Source: Dendrophyllia cribrosa
Lineage: Eukaryota > Cnidaria > Anthozoa > Scleractinia > Dendrophylliidae
Direction of reading: 5' to 3'
Length of the DNA: 64,000 bases
Assembly (NCBI GenBank): GCA_024195265.1
Contig: JAJLRJ010000010.1
Coordinates: 4,188,135-4,252,134 of the forward strand
Part shown: piece by piece, positions 18,831-29,693 of the stretch
Layout of the letters: each line of letters begins with the position of its first letter
How positions within the stretch are numbered: position 1 is the first letter of the stretch
Notes under the pieces: model-generated
Told to the model about the DNA's origin: nothing
Databases searched by the model: none
The model's input: only the letters and a program-made list of their open reading frames with translations
Position numbers and translations under genes: made by a program

Positions 18831-21800
18831 ATGAGTTATCCACCAAGAACATACAGATATTCGCATGGAGCTGAAATGAGAGGATCAGAAAGAAACGATG
18901 AAAGCGGGATGAGAGACACATCACAACTTGGACCGCAACAACCTCAGGGACAAACAAATAACGAACCTCCGTCGAGACAAGAAAGGTAAATTTAAAATGC
19001 ATATGTCTGTCCTGCTTGTTAGATTTTCTTGCTCCTAAAGGGGAGCGCTGTAATTGAGACAATCATCTGAGATTTGCTTTTGAAATTCATCGCTTGATTT
19101 TTACTTGTAGAAATACTGGTTTTACGATGTTCAGACCAGACGAGAAGAAAAGATCTCATTTGGAACAAGGTTGGTTACTGTGAGCGGAAGTGATTCGGGG
19201 ATCTGAAAATATTAAAGAAAACCATTGTAATGCCGTAAATATAATAAAGTCCGTAAAAGTTTCACAGTCATGGAAAGCATGTAACATGTCAAAAATTTGT
19301 GCGAACCATTTTAACAAGGCAAGGGTCATTCAAAGTGTAAAGTGATAGCAAAGCTTGTTTTGGCGCCGGCGCTGAATTCGCGGGCGGCGCAGAAGCCACG
19401 ATGAGAGAAGGCTATCAAAATGACGGATTTTTCTTTTTTGCTTGATCGAATCTACGTTTTTCGATATTGATCTTTCTTCTCCATGTTTTAGCCGTCTAAA
19501 AACGTCAAATAAGTCAGCAGTACTCTTTTTGAGTTAAAATGTTGCACCCTTCATCTTACGGTTAGGAATTTTTCATGATTTTTGCCATGCAAGAGGACTG
19601 GCGAGCTTACATGAATTTTTCTTCTTTCTCTAGTGGCAAAAAGGGAAATAGAGGAAGCAAACGCTCGCCGTGAAGCCAGACGAACACAACATATTCGTGA
19701 AACACCTCGCAGAGTTGGGGGAGCAGGGAATTACTCCACAGCTGTTATGCAGAAACAGAAAGCTGTCAAAGCGTCAACTAGTGGGTTAGAAATGCAGGTG
19801 AATCGCTTATGAATCAAAATTTATTTTTGTTTAGTCTCCCATGCAGCCCATTTCTTGTGCAATGCTCCTCTCCTCTAAGGACCGATCGTTAATTATGCCC
19901 TAGGGGGGGCGATAGTTTTCTAAAAAATCTAGTGTATGAAAATTGTACCCCCACAATAACAATTACAGTTTGAAAAATTCACCCCTCCCCCCCCCCCCCC
20001 CCCCCCACACACACAACTGGGTTACTGTTTTCCTTATGCTCCTATTGAAATTCCAGACCTTGAACAACACCATGTTTGCTCAGCACAAATTTGTAGAGTC
20101 ACCGCTGACTGTTCAATATTGTCCTGGGGCCGGATTCACGAAGCCCTCCTAAGTTAAGACATATCCTAAATATTGTTTCTTAACAATAGTCTATTGTTGG
20201 AATGACAATAGACTATTGTTAAGAAACAATACTTAGGATATGTCTTAACATAGGAGGGCTTCGTGAATCCGGCCACTGGTCACCAGCAAACCCGTTCCCA
20301 GGGTCTCTCTTCTTCACACCATTGCACCAGGTTCAATAGTGCACCAGTGGCTATTTTCTCATCGAAATAAGTATTCATTTCAATTATATTTTATATAATA
20401 TATTATATATTTTTAACATTTGTTTTTTTAGATTGCCATTACTTCAATAACTATTAAATGCATGTAGTTGCTACCCTTTGTACGTCTTAAAATTTAACCC
20501 CCCTCACTTCTCGTGCAAGGTAAAAAATACCCCCCCCCCCCAAATGGAGCTTGTATAAAAAAATTACCCCCCTCAAACCCCCCCCCCCCCCCCCCCCCCC
20601 CTCAAACCCCCCTTCCCCCTCAGGACGTAATAAACGATCTGTCCCCTACTAGAAAGGAGCATTGCGTGGGGACACAAACAACGGGTGTCACGGTTATGAA
20701 AATGTGGTTGATCCACAATATCTTTGGCTCTTTTGCCTGGAACAGGACAGGGCACGACATTGCGCCTGATACAGTCGCCAATGCGCCTAAGTTTTCTGTG
20801 CTGGCGACCAAGATTCGAAAGTTAGTCGCCACATTGGCGACCAGAACCCTTTGCTTCATTCTACCTTTATGTATTGTGCAATTTAATAAAGCTTGAAAGT
20901 GGGTAAATCGGTGCGAATGACGAGGTTTGCAGCAAAACCATCATGAATTCTACGAAGTGAAACGTCAACATCCGCTATCTTGGATATTTCAGAGGCTACG
21001 TTGTATACCGTGCATTCAAATGTCCCTTTTGCTAACAATGCATACTGCGGGCTCAGAATATTCTGTGTCGCTCGTGCTCTCATCTGGCGTGCGTTTCTTG
21101 AAACTCTCGAAGACTTTTCAGGCTCGAAAAGCTGTGTTGTGTGGAGAATTTTTACCAAAAGAATAGGGATTTGTTGATTTTGAAGGCTAAGCAATAAAAT
21201 TTTACGTTTACTACACAAGTTGAGCTGCTTTGCGTGCTGAAAACTTCAACGCCATTCGTTAGAAACCAAATTTAAAAAAGACCTTTCGGACCCAAATGTC
21301 TTCGGGAGTTTCGAGAAACGCGCGCCAGCTCTATTGTCTGTGGAAAAATGGAGTGATTTAGATTTAAAATGAGCGTCGACGTGGACAGCGATCGGGAAAA
21401 TTTATTCCAAATATTGACTGCGCGTACAACCGGGACCAAGAATGAGGTTTTAGAATTCGCGGGTCATGTCGTACCTCCTTTGAACAAGTTGTTTTATTGG
21501 CTCATCAAAACAATAGATGAATGACCTAAACTATGCTCCTATCCCTATAAGCAATAGCAGGTACTGTTTTAGAATGGCCAATGGAAATAGAGGTTTATGA
21601 GAGGTACGACCCTACCGGAATTCGCACGGGCCATGAAAAAAAAATGCTGGCAAGAAGCAGTTTTTTCACACCTTTCTGCTCTGTGGCCACGTGGGTTTGC
21701 CAATGATAAATTGGCAATGTCAATGTTTCTAGGTCCGCTTTTCAATAATTTCAACGTTCCAGCTATCGGCAGTTACCTATAACACATATTTTTGTGTCAT

Positions 21801-24512
21801 TTTCAACAGATTCCATAAATCGCAGTTTCAACGTTACCTAACAAAGTTAGTGGATTCAGTAACGTAATGCTGGTGCACGAAATCCGTTAACCAATGGCTT
21901 GGAAATAAAGTAGCATTAAAAAAAGTTTAGATACCTAGCATAGATATGTTTAAAAAAAACACTGAAACACAAACAAAAAAGGATTTGTTTATTTCATTTC
22001 ATTTCAGTCACTGGCAGTTGTCAAAAGAATGCAACTTGTTATTTTCAACAGTGTCCTTTTAGAAACTATTTCGTACATGTAGTTGCAGTAAGTCAATGTT
22101 CCACTACGTTTGTTCACCAAGGCAGCCACTGGATTGGAGGTATCCGATACCTCCCGTTGATTACTCATACTCACGTTCAAGTCATTACGTGTTGCGACTA
22201 GCTCTTCCCACTGAATGATACATTAGATTTACCAAACGAGCCGGCATGAAAGAACTACTGCAAATATATTTTATATATTTATTCAAATTTGACAAGTTAG
22301 TATTGATAGAAGGGAAATGTTTTGTTTTTCCAATAACGGGGTACATATGTAATTCGGTATGATATTTTGTAATGTTCATATTAGAAACAATAGTTTAGCA
22401 AGTGGTTGATATTACAGTGCACATGTAAACATATGCCACTGAGTCTTTGAAATAAGTGGACATCATGATGATCATTGAATTTGGTGCAACGGAAAGAAGA
22501 ATAATTTCCAAAAACAAAAAACTTACCGTGATAAGTTGGTAATGTTCATTCTTTACTGTTTGTTCTTGATTAATAACATGACCAGAATTGTTGTTTGCTA
22601 TTCTTTAGAGATCTAAACAAAAACGTCCAGGTATTCCTAAAGCTAGGAAACCCTACAATTTGATAAATAAATATAATACATTTTCGATATTTTTTGTTTT
22701 TGTTTTTGGAAAAAAGAATGGCTACTAACCTTTTGGACTTGGCGACCACTTTGGAATATTTAGGAGGTAAATGTCTCCTTGAGAAAAAAGTTAATGTCGT
22801 GCCCTGCAGGATGGAAATTTTTCCTGATTCATTGTAAATCTTGATGCCTTCTTATAATGCACAAGTTTGATCATGTGTTCCGAACTGGTCTGGGATGTAA
22901 AGGAGCATTCTGATTGGTTCCCTGAGCAGTCCAAATTTTTCTTTATGGACTGCTAAGATGGACCGCTCATGAAATGAATTCATGGATTTGTTTTTGAAAA
23001 ATGTTTCAAAATTGATTTATGTCAAGTTGCTTCCATTAGATTGGACTAAAAATCTGCAAAATGCAGTTTCTAGGGGGGTGGGGGTAGCAGAATAAGGAAT
23101 CATGACATCCCCCCTTACCCCTTGGCACCATGTCATTCTTCTTTCCAATACACACAGCACTAAAACGATATTTTTTAACATTTTAGAAAAAGCGTGAAAA
23201 ATGGCAAAGAGAAAAGAGAGAAGCCGAAGAAAGGGAACATAGAGAACGAAAAGAAAAAGCCAGAGCACAGGTCAGCACCTAACAAACTATAAGATGAATA
23301 TTTTTGCCATCAGTCCCATTTCTTAATCCTTTCCAACTCTCAGAGATAATAATATTATCATGAAGACATGTGATGTAGTTCTAACTTTTTAGTTTGTGGA
23401 CAAAATCCTGTGGTGTGACCATTTAAATGAAACCTCTTCAGCAGTACTTTTGCATGGTACCATTTGTTTTTCGATATTTTACAAAATTGAAATCAGAGAT
23501 TTTTCTTGAATTTTGGTTTTTGGCATTTTTGGGAGTTAAAGGGTTTTACCAGTCCTACCTAAACGTTTTCATAAAAAATATATACAACTTGTTTTCTAAG
23601 GCTGAGAGGAACGAAGTTCTCAGAGCTGTAAGAACTCAGGAGATGGCTGAAAGAAACAGGGAGGCTCATAGATGGTAAGATGGCATTGTTTTATTATAAT
23701 TATGCAAAATATTTTAATTATTATTAGATGTAAAACATCTATGATTTATCCAACAGCAAATAGTTTTGCATGGAGAGCTACAGCATGCCTTAAATCATTG
23801 CAGACACAAACTGACAAGCGTTTTTTGGTTACAGGAAAAACCAAGAGTTCCTCGACAGATTAGAACAGGGAAGTAGATACGATGGTGAGTGCAAGAGGTT
23901 TTCTTTCTTGTTTTTGGATGAAATACTAAACTGTAACCATTCAAATGAAAGCTACTGAGCAGTACTTTCCTGTGGTGCTGTTCATCATGCTATACAAGGT
24001 GGTTCTAACCTTTGAGTCTGTAGATGAAATCCTAAAGTGTGACCATTCAAAATAATGAAAGCTACTGAGCATAACTTTCCTGTGGTGCTGTTTATTATGC
24101 TGTACAAGGTGGTTCTAACTTTTGAGACTGTGTATGAAATCCTAATGTGTGACCATTCAAATGAAAGCTATTGAGCAGTACTTTCCTGTGGTACTGTTTA
24201 TTATGCTGTACAAGGTGGTTCTAACTTTTGAGTCTGTGGATGAAATCCTACAGTGCGACCATTCAAATGAAAGCTATTGAGCAGTACTTTCCTGTGCTAC
24301 TGTTTATTACAAGTATGCTGTCTAAGGTGGTTCTTACTTTTGAGTCTGTGAATAAAATCCTAAAGTGTGACCATTCAAATGAAAGCTACTGAGTAGTACT
24401 TTCCTGTGGTACTGTTTATTATGCTGTACATGTATAATGCAAGTTACAAGTGCAGTTATACCATTTGTGCCTTATAATAATTTATTTATATTATTTCTAC
24501 ACAGGTTACTAA
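18831..24512 (+). CDS. EPSTI1: EPSTI1-like coiled-coil protein (7 exons, 197 aa)
   Basis: Exons: 18831-18985, 19111-19169, 19634-19797, 23187-23270, 23601-23674, 23835-23884 and 24505-24512, total 594 nt with phase kept. The first ATG opens MSYPPRTYRYSHGAEMRG. Residues 72-178 are highly charged and probably coiled coil (VAKREIEEANARREARR, then KKREKWQREKREAEEREHRE). Two short blocks recall vertebrate EPSTI1: PRRVGG at 96-101 and NQEFLDRL at 181-188, close to the C-terminus as in the mammalian protein. Vertebrate EPSTI1 is interferon-induced and tied to macrophage activation and tumour-stroma signalling. The function here is not shown by sequence. The exon 2 donor (GTTGGT) is weak. The gene is convergent with selenoprotein T. 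A generic coiled-coil protein is the alternative. Confidence 0.68.
19900..20010. repeat. Poly-C-bearing repeat fragment
   Basis: TTGTACCCCCACAATAACAA is followed by ACCCCTCC and about 19 C. A similar poly-C cluster is at 20500-20625. Confidence 0.6.
20128..20274. mobile_element. Near-perfect hairpin MITE, 147 bp
   Basis: GGCCGGATTCACGAAGCCCT on the left mirrors AGGGCTTCGTGAATCCGGCC on the right. The arms pair for about 65 bases around a small loop near 20200. Confidence 0.85.
20500..20625. repeat. Poly-C-rich repeat
   Basis: Several C runs (near 20530, 20567 and 20578-20601) separated by short A/T words. They explain the proline- and glycine-rich frames here. Confidence 0.7.
20640..23090. 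other. EPSTI1-like intron 3, right part: nothing recognised
   Basis: Apart from short AT-rich runs I see no gene, inverted repeat arms or tandem array. Confidence 0.4.
23385..23550. mobile_element. Minisatellite MITE fragment, reverse orientation
   Basis: TTTGTGGACAAAATCCTGTG through CAGTACTTTTGCATGGTACC to TTGGGAGTTAAAGGG is the complement of the 88-bp-family unit plus its terminus. It ends about 50 bases before exon 5 of the EPSTI1-like gene. Confidence 0.75.
23905..24440. repeat. Minisatellite B, unit about 106-112 bp, five copies
   Basis: Each unit contains TGACCATTCAAATGAAAGCT, a TTTCCTGTGG phrase, TTATTATGCTGTACAAGGTG and TTTTGAGTCTGTGGATGAAA. Measured spacings of the GTGTGACC phrase are 110, 106 and 112. 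It is related to the 88-bp MITE unit but longer. Confidence 0.85.
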
Positions 24513-24629
24513 GCAAGACGAAAAATGGACGGGAATGCCGTCCAAACAAACAAGTTTATACAATTGGGATTTATTAGAAAAGAAAACATTACTGCAAATA
24601 TCTGCATAAATCCTAACTACCTAGTGACT

Positions 24630-24635
24630 AATAAA
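24630..24635 (+). terminator. Poly-A signal candidate for the EPSTI1-like gene
   Basis: AATAAA lies 118 bases after the TAA at 24510-24512. Confidence 0.55.
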
Positions 24636-24728
24636 ACAAAAAACGCTCTGATATCAGTAAAAACTTTTTTACAATAGTCCATTGTGTGACATGTAAATAA
24701 TGTATTACAGCTGTCCAGTTTTTTCCTG

Positions 24729-24734
24729 TTTATT
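24729..24734 (-). terminator. Poly-A signal candidate for selenoprotein T
   Basis: TTTATT on the plus strand is AATAAA on the minus strand. It lies just past the SECIS candidate. Another AATAAA follows at 24570-24575. Confidence 0.5.
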
Positions 24735-24757
24735 ATATATTTTGGTTTTCAATGAAT

Positions 24758-24830
24758 GACTCTTCAAAAGCTTCAGTTCAAAACGAGTGGAGAATCCACT
24801 TTGTGCAGTGAACGTCATAATATGGAAGTC
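24758..24830 (-). promoter_or_regulatory. SECIS element candidate in the selenoprotein T 3' UTR
   Basis: On the minus strand: a short helix I (GACTT / GAGTC, one G-U pair), ATGA (plus-strand 24815-24818), 12 nt (CGTTCACTGCAC), AA, a small hairpin AGTGG-ATTCT-CCACT, then CGTTTTGAAC and TGAA. GTTCA pairs with TGAAC to start helix II; two mismatches and two more pairs follow. The order AUGA, about 12 nt, AA, extra helix, UGA is that of a type II SECIS, which recruits SBP2 to recode UGA. It lies about 570 bases after the stop codon. Confidence 0.68.
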
Positions 24831-25282
24831 GCCACCTTGAAAGCCGCAATTCTGTTGAAAGACAAAACCATGTACATTTACTGGTTGGCCAATAAAATTA
24901 TAATAATTTAAATTTGGAATCTTTATGTTGGTTTCTCATTGGGTTAAAGGTCAGTAAAGTTAGTCTGGCTGGTTGGAATGTCAACAAAGCGATTTAAGCA
25001 CAGAATGGTCTATCGCAAATTAATAACTTGGGCTTCAGTTTTATAGGGAGTCTCAAAAATCAGTGTTGTAATAGCAGGCATGCAATCTTAAATTTTAAAC
25101 TTTTGATCTGAAAGTTGCACAAATCTTGCCCTAGTTGGAGACTTGTACAATGAAAAATGAAATTGCAAACATTTTTACAGAAAACATGTTTTGTTTTAAC
25201 AAGTTTCCTCTAAACATGTTTTGGTACGGTTTACTGATGTAAACCGACATTAGATTTAATGCAAACAACCACCTGGTAAAAG

Positions 25283-25376
25283 GGTAGGTTTAAGTCTTCA
25301 CAAGCCTAATGGGCCACAACTGCCACCGACCTTCAGGTTGAAAGTCTGATGCGTTAACAACTAGACTACAGTGCCG
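25283..25376 (-). mobile_element. SINE fragment in the selenoprotein T 3' UTR
   Basis: The minus strand shows GTAGTCTAGTTGTTAACGC (A-box-like) and CAACCTGAAGGTCGGTGGCA, then a tail (ATTAGGCTTGTGAAGACTTA) shared with the repeat at 3141-3515. It begins 22 bases past the stop codon. Confidence 0.5.
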
Positions 25377-25397
25377 TTACAACTACCTAACACCTAC

Positions 25398-28300
25398 CTA
25401 ATGTCCAGGACTAAACTTCAGCTGGTTTTCAATGATCTGATGAAGTTCATTTGGGTTTGGAAGGCGACCAGATTCCAGTTTGGACCAAATTGGCATGTCT
25501 GAAATAAGAGCACATGTTGTGTTGTTTAAAGCCATGTAATCATGCACATGTCTGTTGAGTTCACAGTCCACCTGTTTTGTTTGTAAGAGTTTTCATCCCT
25601 TTCAATACACAAATATTTGTTTAGCTTTATGCACCTCATTCTCTAATTGACCTACAAAGAAATCAACTCCAAATATTGAAAGGGCAAAGCATAACTCTGT
25701 TAATTTAAGATCAATATACTACAAGCTTTTTGCACAATTTCACAAGACTGTATGGCTCGTTAGCATTTTTGCCACCCAACAATTTTTCAGTTTCTGATGG
25801 ATGATATTTCCTTAAACATTAAATAAAAACAGCTAAAAATTGCATAGATTACTAAGTTTATTAAGGGCAAGGTCTTTCAACTATTGAAGTCAATTTGAAT
25901 GAAGCATGATGCCAGGTAAATTTGTATGGTTTTAAAACAAATGTAAACAATGATGTCGGCAAAGATTCGCCTACAATTGCTGACAAAAAATAATGGCTAG
26001 TTCACTAAGCAGAGTTGATGTTCAATAGGGGTTTTTTAATCTTTTTTAGTTTATAATTTATTAAGTCACAACCCCATATCATGTATGAATAACATTGATT
26101 GATGATAAACAGGGCAAGATATATCACTTCAAACATACCATTAAGTGAAACTTCAAATGCTCCAGTAGATACTAACTGTCCTTCAATCATGTTGGTGGTA
26201 AAAAATATGAGAATACAGGCATACATCTGCAACATAAAGAAAAAAATTAATACCCTTCTATCTAATAGAAACAGTTGACTCTCTTATAAACAATTATTTT
26301 CAGGAGTAAAGGTGCTGACACTCGAGGAAATTGTTTCTTGTGTCTAACAATACGATGCTGACAAGAGCATTGTGAGACAAGTTCCAAATTACATGTTACG
26401 CACGCGCAACTTGCCTCATAATGTTGCAAAAAGTAGAGACGTTTTTAACATTTTCTGCAATTCACAATGCAATTTTTCATTACGAGATAAGCTGCAAAGA
26501 GAGGGTGTTTCTTGCCCAATTTCATCTGCAACAGCTCTTGTCAGCAATGCCCTGCAATATAGCAGCCCTATTTACTAACACTCTACTAAAGTACAAGAAA
26601 AGTCATACCTTGGAGTACAGCAAATGCCAAATATAAAACTGTGGTTTTGCATATGCTGTATGCCAGCCATAAAAGTGAAAAACATGACGAAAAATGTCTC
26701 TGTTTTACAACAGGTATAAATGTACCTTGTTTTGTGTAGCCCAAATATAAGCTTGAGGTGGATCAATGTTAAGATTCTCCCAAATCTGAAGCCTTTCACC
26801 AAGTAGTACAATTGCCATGACAGCTAATTTAACCATGCTTAAAAAACTGGCCAGCATCTGTCGGGGACGGGGTGGGGGATAATTGTCACCTTCAATGCGG
26901 ACCATAGGAAAGTTCTGGTGAATGAAGCCTGCGTATTCTTCAAACACCTTTCGGTATCCTCAGGAGTAACTGAAAAAAAGGAGATAGAAATATAAATACC
27001 GGTATTTGATCTATGTTCCCAAATTATGTTTTGGTGAAGGCATAGCAGCAGTGTCGTGGATATCTAACTTTTGACTGTGTGGATGAAATCCTGAAGTGTG
27101 CCAATTCAAATACAAGCCTCTGAGCAGTACTTTTTTGTGGTACTGTTTATTATGCTGTACAAGTCAAGGTGGTTCTAACGTTCGAGTCTGTAGATGAAAA
27201 TCCTACAGTGTGACCATTCAAATGAAAGCTATTGAGCAGTACTTTCCTGTGGTGCTGTTTATTATGCTGTACAAGGTGGTTCTAACGTTTGAGTCTGTGG
27301 ATGAAATCCTAAAGTGTGACCATTCAAATGAAAGCTATTGAGCAGTACTTTCCTGTGGTTCTCTTTATTATGCTGTACAAGGTGGTTCTAACTTTTGGGT
27401 CTGTGGATGAAATCCTAAAGAGTGACCATTGAAACGAAAGCTACTGATCAGTACTTTCCTGTGGTACTTTTTATTATGCTGTATAAGTTACATGTAGTTC
27501 TATTGAATTTGTGGATGAAATCCTAAAGAGTGACCATTCAAATGAAAGCTACTGAGCAATACTTTTCTGTGGTACTCTTTATTGTATAGGGGCGCTACAT
27601 GTTGGAACAGACTCCCCAAAGATCTTGAAGAAGTAGCGGAATGCAGTATTTTTAAGAAGAGACTTGTAAATATGCTCTTAGAATGATTTTTATTTTTAAT
27701 TAGTCTTAATTAGTGTATTGTGGCTGAAAAGCCCTGTAAAGGGAGCTTCAATAAAATGTACATGTATGTATGTATGAATGTATGTATGCTGTACAAGTCA
27801 AGGTGGTTCTAACATTCACGTCTGTGGATGAAATCCTTAAGTGTGACCACTCAAATGAAAGCTACTGAGCAGCACTCTTCAACTTATGGTGCTCATCTTT
27901 TATGAATTTTGATTTTGACCACTTTTACTAGTGAAGGAGTTAAATAAACTTTAGTTTCTTCAGGTTCTTCAAGACCAAGTGAATGACCCATAATAATGCA
28001 TAATTTGTGATTGTCTATATAAAAAGCAAGAGTTTTATGTTGTTTAGTATTCCAAATTGAAGTTTGTTCTCTCCAAGGCAAACAAATAGAAATAAGTGAA
28101 TAGTCTGTAATCATGAGGTGTGTTGTTACTTGTAATAATAAATAATGGTACAACCATATTCATGCCCTGTAACATGGGTACAAAGATGGCAGTTTGGTAT
28201 GTCAGCAATTAGTGAGAAACGGCCGATTTGTTTTCTTTTCCTCTACAGATATAAGATTGTGTGTTTCTTTATTACTTGTAATGTTTCACGACAAATACCG

Positions 28301-28935
28301 GTAACTGCTCTGTCAATATCAATAATTGGATTTTTTATGACAGCTATCAAACACATGTGACAGAAACTTAAATATTTGTTCTTTGCAGGGCACAATTTTG
28401 GCTGAATAGGCTTCAAATCTTCTCATATTTCACTTACTACCACCAACACAGAGCCAATATTAGCCATCAAAATCACCAGTTACATGTTTCACTCTACATG
28501 TAAGCTTATATCAAATACATTTAAAGTAAGCTTAAGCTTATGTATTAAAACTCATATGTGGCCAATATCTAAGCTTATATTCTTAGTCTTTTCCACAATC
28601 ATTAAACTAATCACATCCTACGTGATCTGCTTGCATAAACTGAAAATTCCTCCGAAACTTAATGTTACCGTTCGGCCAAATGTGAATCTAACAAATCTTT
28701 CATGGTATAAAATAAGAGAATCGAAGCTTCAATTTAGTACAGGCTTCAACCGGCTTCAAGCAACTTACCAATATAAAAATTTTATCGTTGGCCCAGTAAA
28801 AACAGCCGCTTTCTTTACTCTATCCATATTATCCGGGTTTGATGCTTGAACTCTATTGGGAAACATTATCTCTTTCACAGTCATGAAAGAGAAAATCGAC
28901 AAAACCGCAGCAATGAAATACACGTTCGACGCCAT
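25398..28935 (-). CDS. SELENOT: Selenoprotein T (4 exons, 199 aa, one selenocysteine)
   Basis: Minus-strand exons in order: 28935-28769, 26969-26726, 26226-26139 and 25498-25398, total 600 nt with phase kept. The start MASNVYFIAAVLSIFSFMTV is a hydrophobic signal-like segment. The redox motif spans the first junction: C56-Y57-S58-U59, where U is the in-frame TGA at plus-strand 26960-26962, followed by GYRKVFEEYAGF. Further family signatures are VRIEGDNYP, a hydrophobic membrane-associated segment (MLASFLSMVKLAVMAIVLLG), TNMIEGQLVSTGAFEVSLN and PIWSKLESGRLP. Length matches vertebrate SELENOT (195 aa). It is an ER-resident thioredoxin-like oxidoreductase. With the TGA read as stop, the downstream exons would be unexplained; they are fully conserved, so this is not a pseudogene. 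Confidence 0.96.
26960..26962 (-). other. SELENOT: In-frame TGA read as selenocysteine
   Basis: The codon sits in TGT-TAC-TCC-TGA-GGA-TAC, giving CYSUGY, the selenoprotein T redox motif. The TGT is itself split by intron 1. A SECIS candidate is present in the 3' UTR. Confidence 0.93.
27040..27885. repeat. Minisatellite B array interrupted by a LINE tail
   Basis: Five or so units as at 23905-24440 in selenoprotein T intron 1, plus a last unit after 27788. The break TTTATT | ATGCTGTACAAG restores a normal unit when the LINE fragment is removed. Confidence 0.8.
27586..27788 (+). mobile_element. 5'-truncated LINE 3' end
   Basis: The plus strand encodes RATCWNRLPKDLEEVAECSI then FKKRLVNMLLE and a stop, the C-terminal signature of many LINE reverse transcriptase ORFs (WN.LP.......FK..L). 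It is followed by a short 3' UTR with AATAAA and a (TGTA)n tail. Confidence 0.75.
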
Positions 28936-28983
28936 GTTGGCGTTCTGTTCTTTTGTGACTTGCGTAATGTATCTGAAAGTACG

Positions 28984-28991
28984 TGACGTCA
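28984..28991. promoter_or_regulatory. Perfect CRE (TGACGTCA) upstream of selenoprotein T
   Basis: The palindromic CREB/ATF site lies 49 bases before the SELENOT start codon (28935). An E-box CACGTG follows at 29015-29020. Mammalian SELENOT was found as a gene induced by the cAMP-raising peptide PACAP, so a CRE here is plausible. Function is inferred. Confidence 0.45.
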
Positions 28992-29097
28992 CTAGGACGG
29001 AACCCGCACGCGATCACGTGTCCTACCCGTGTCCTACATAGCAATAACATCTTATAACACGTAACATATACATCTAACATAACATATAACATCTTAT

Positions 29098-29140
29098 AAC
29101 CTGAAGAAGATTGGTCTGGCCAGCCGAAATATTGTTTGAA
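29098..29140 (+). ncRNA. Hammerhead-like CTGAAGA...CGAAA motif
   Basis: CCTGAAGAAGATTGGTCTGG then CCAGCCGAAATATT has the CUGANGA and CGAAA boxes separated by a possible stem II (TGG / CCA). It resembles the end region of Penelope-like elements. No protein part is nearby. Confidence 0.3.
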
Positions 29141-29283
29141 ATATATTTACTCGTTGTATCAGCTTTGCAGTAGTCCTTGGACTTCTCGTTAGTATATTGA
29201 TTCATTTTAGCTGATTAGGTCGCCTCCTGTGAGATCCAACGAAAAACCAGCAGGATCTTGCAGTTAAACAAGTTTATAGATAG

Positions 29284-29400
29284 ATACAACAACAACAACA
29301 ACATACTTTATTCAGTGCACGATATAAGTTAAAGCAAAAATCTTGCTTGTGGGGTCGTGTTTCTAGCTACAAATTAAAAACGTTTCTTCTTCTTCTTCTT
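29284..29400 (-). mobile_element. LINE-like 3' tail with (TTG)n end
   Basis: The minus strand reads ACTTATATCGTGCACTGAAT, then AATAAAG, then TATG(TTG)n. It is similar in build to the tails at 14540 and 48995. Confidence 0.4.
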
Positions 29401-29525
29401 TTCTATATACATTAAAATTAATAATAGTTATATACATGATTGTTCACAAAAGTAAAACTTGAAATCTGTTACACTTGTATCGTTGTTTCCTTCAACATCG
29501 CAGACAAACTGATAGTTGTTACCAA

Positions 29526-29693
29526 CATACAATAAACTGCAGGGCTGATCTGACTACATTATATAGACTTTGCGAGACACCATCACGACAGAAACCGATA
29601 GAGTAGGATCTTTATCGGTTTCTGTCGTGATGGTGTCTCGCAAAGTCTATTTTTTTACGTAGTCAGATCAGCCCTGCAGTTTATTGTATGTTT
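29526..29693. mobile_element. Hairpin MITE with 70-80-bp arms
   Basis: Left ACATACAATAAACTGCAGGG mirrors right CCCTGCAGTTTATTGTATGT. The inner arms GAGACACCATCACGACAGAA / TTCTGTCGTGATGGTGTCTC also match. It lies in the 1.4-kb divergent interval between SELENOT and SAP130. Confidence 0.88.

Noticed and set aside
20513..20896. Proline-rich 127-codon frame
   Set aside because: Produced by poly-C repeats. The remaining residues resemble nothing I know.
26960..26962. In-frame stop suggesting a selenoprotein T pseudogene
   Set aside because: The codon is TGA exactly at the selenocysteine position of CxxU, flanking exons are intact and in phase, and a SECIS candidate exists.
28484..28849. 121-codon plus-strand frame over SELENOT exon 1
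   Set aside because: Its tail is antisense to the SELENOT first exon and the rest is AT-rich intron.
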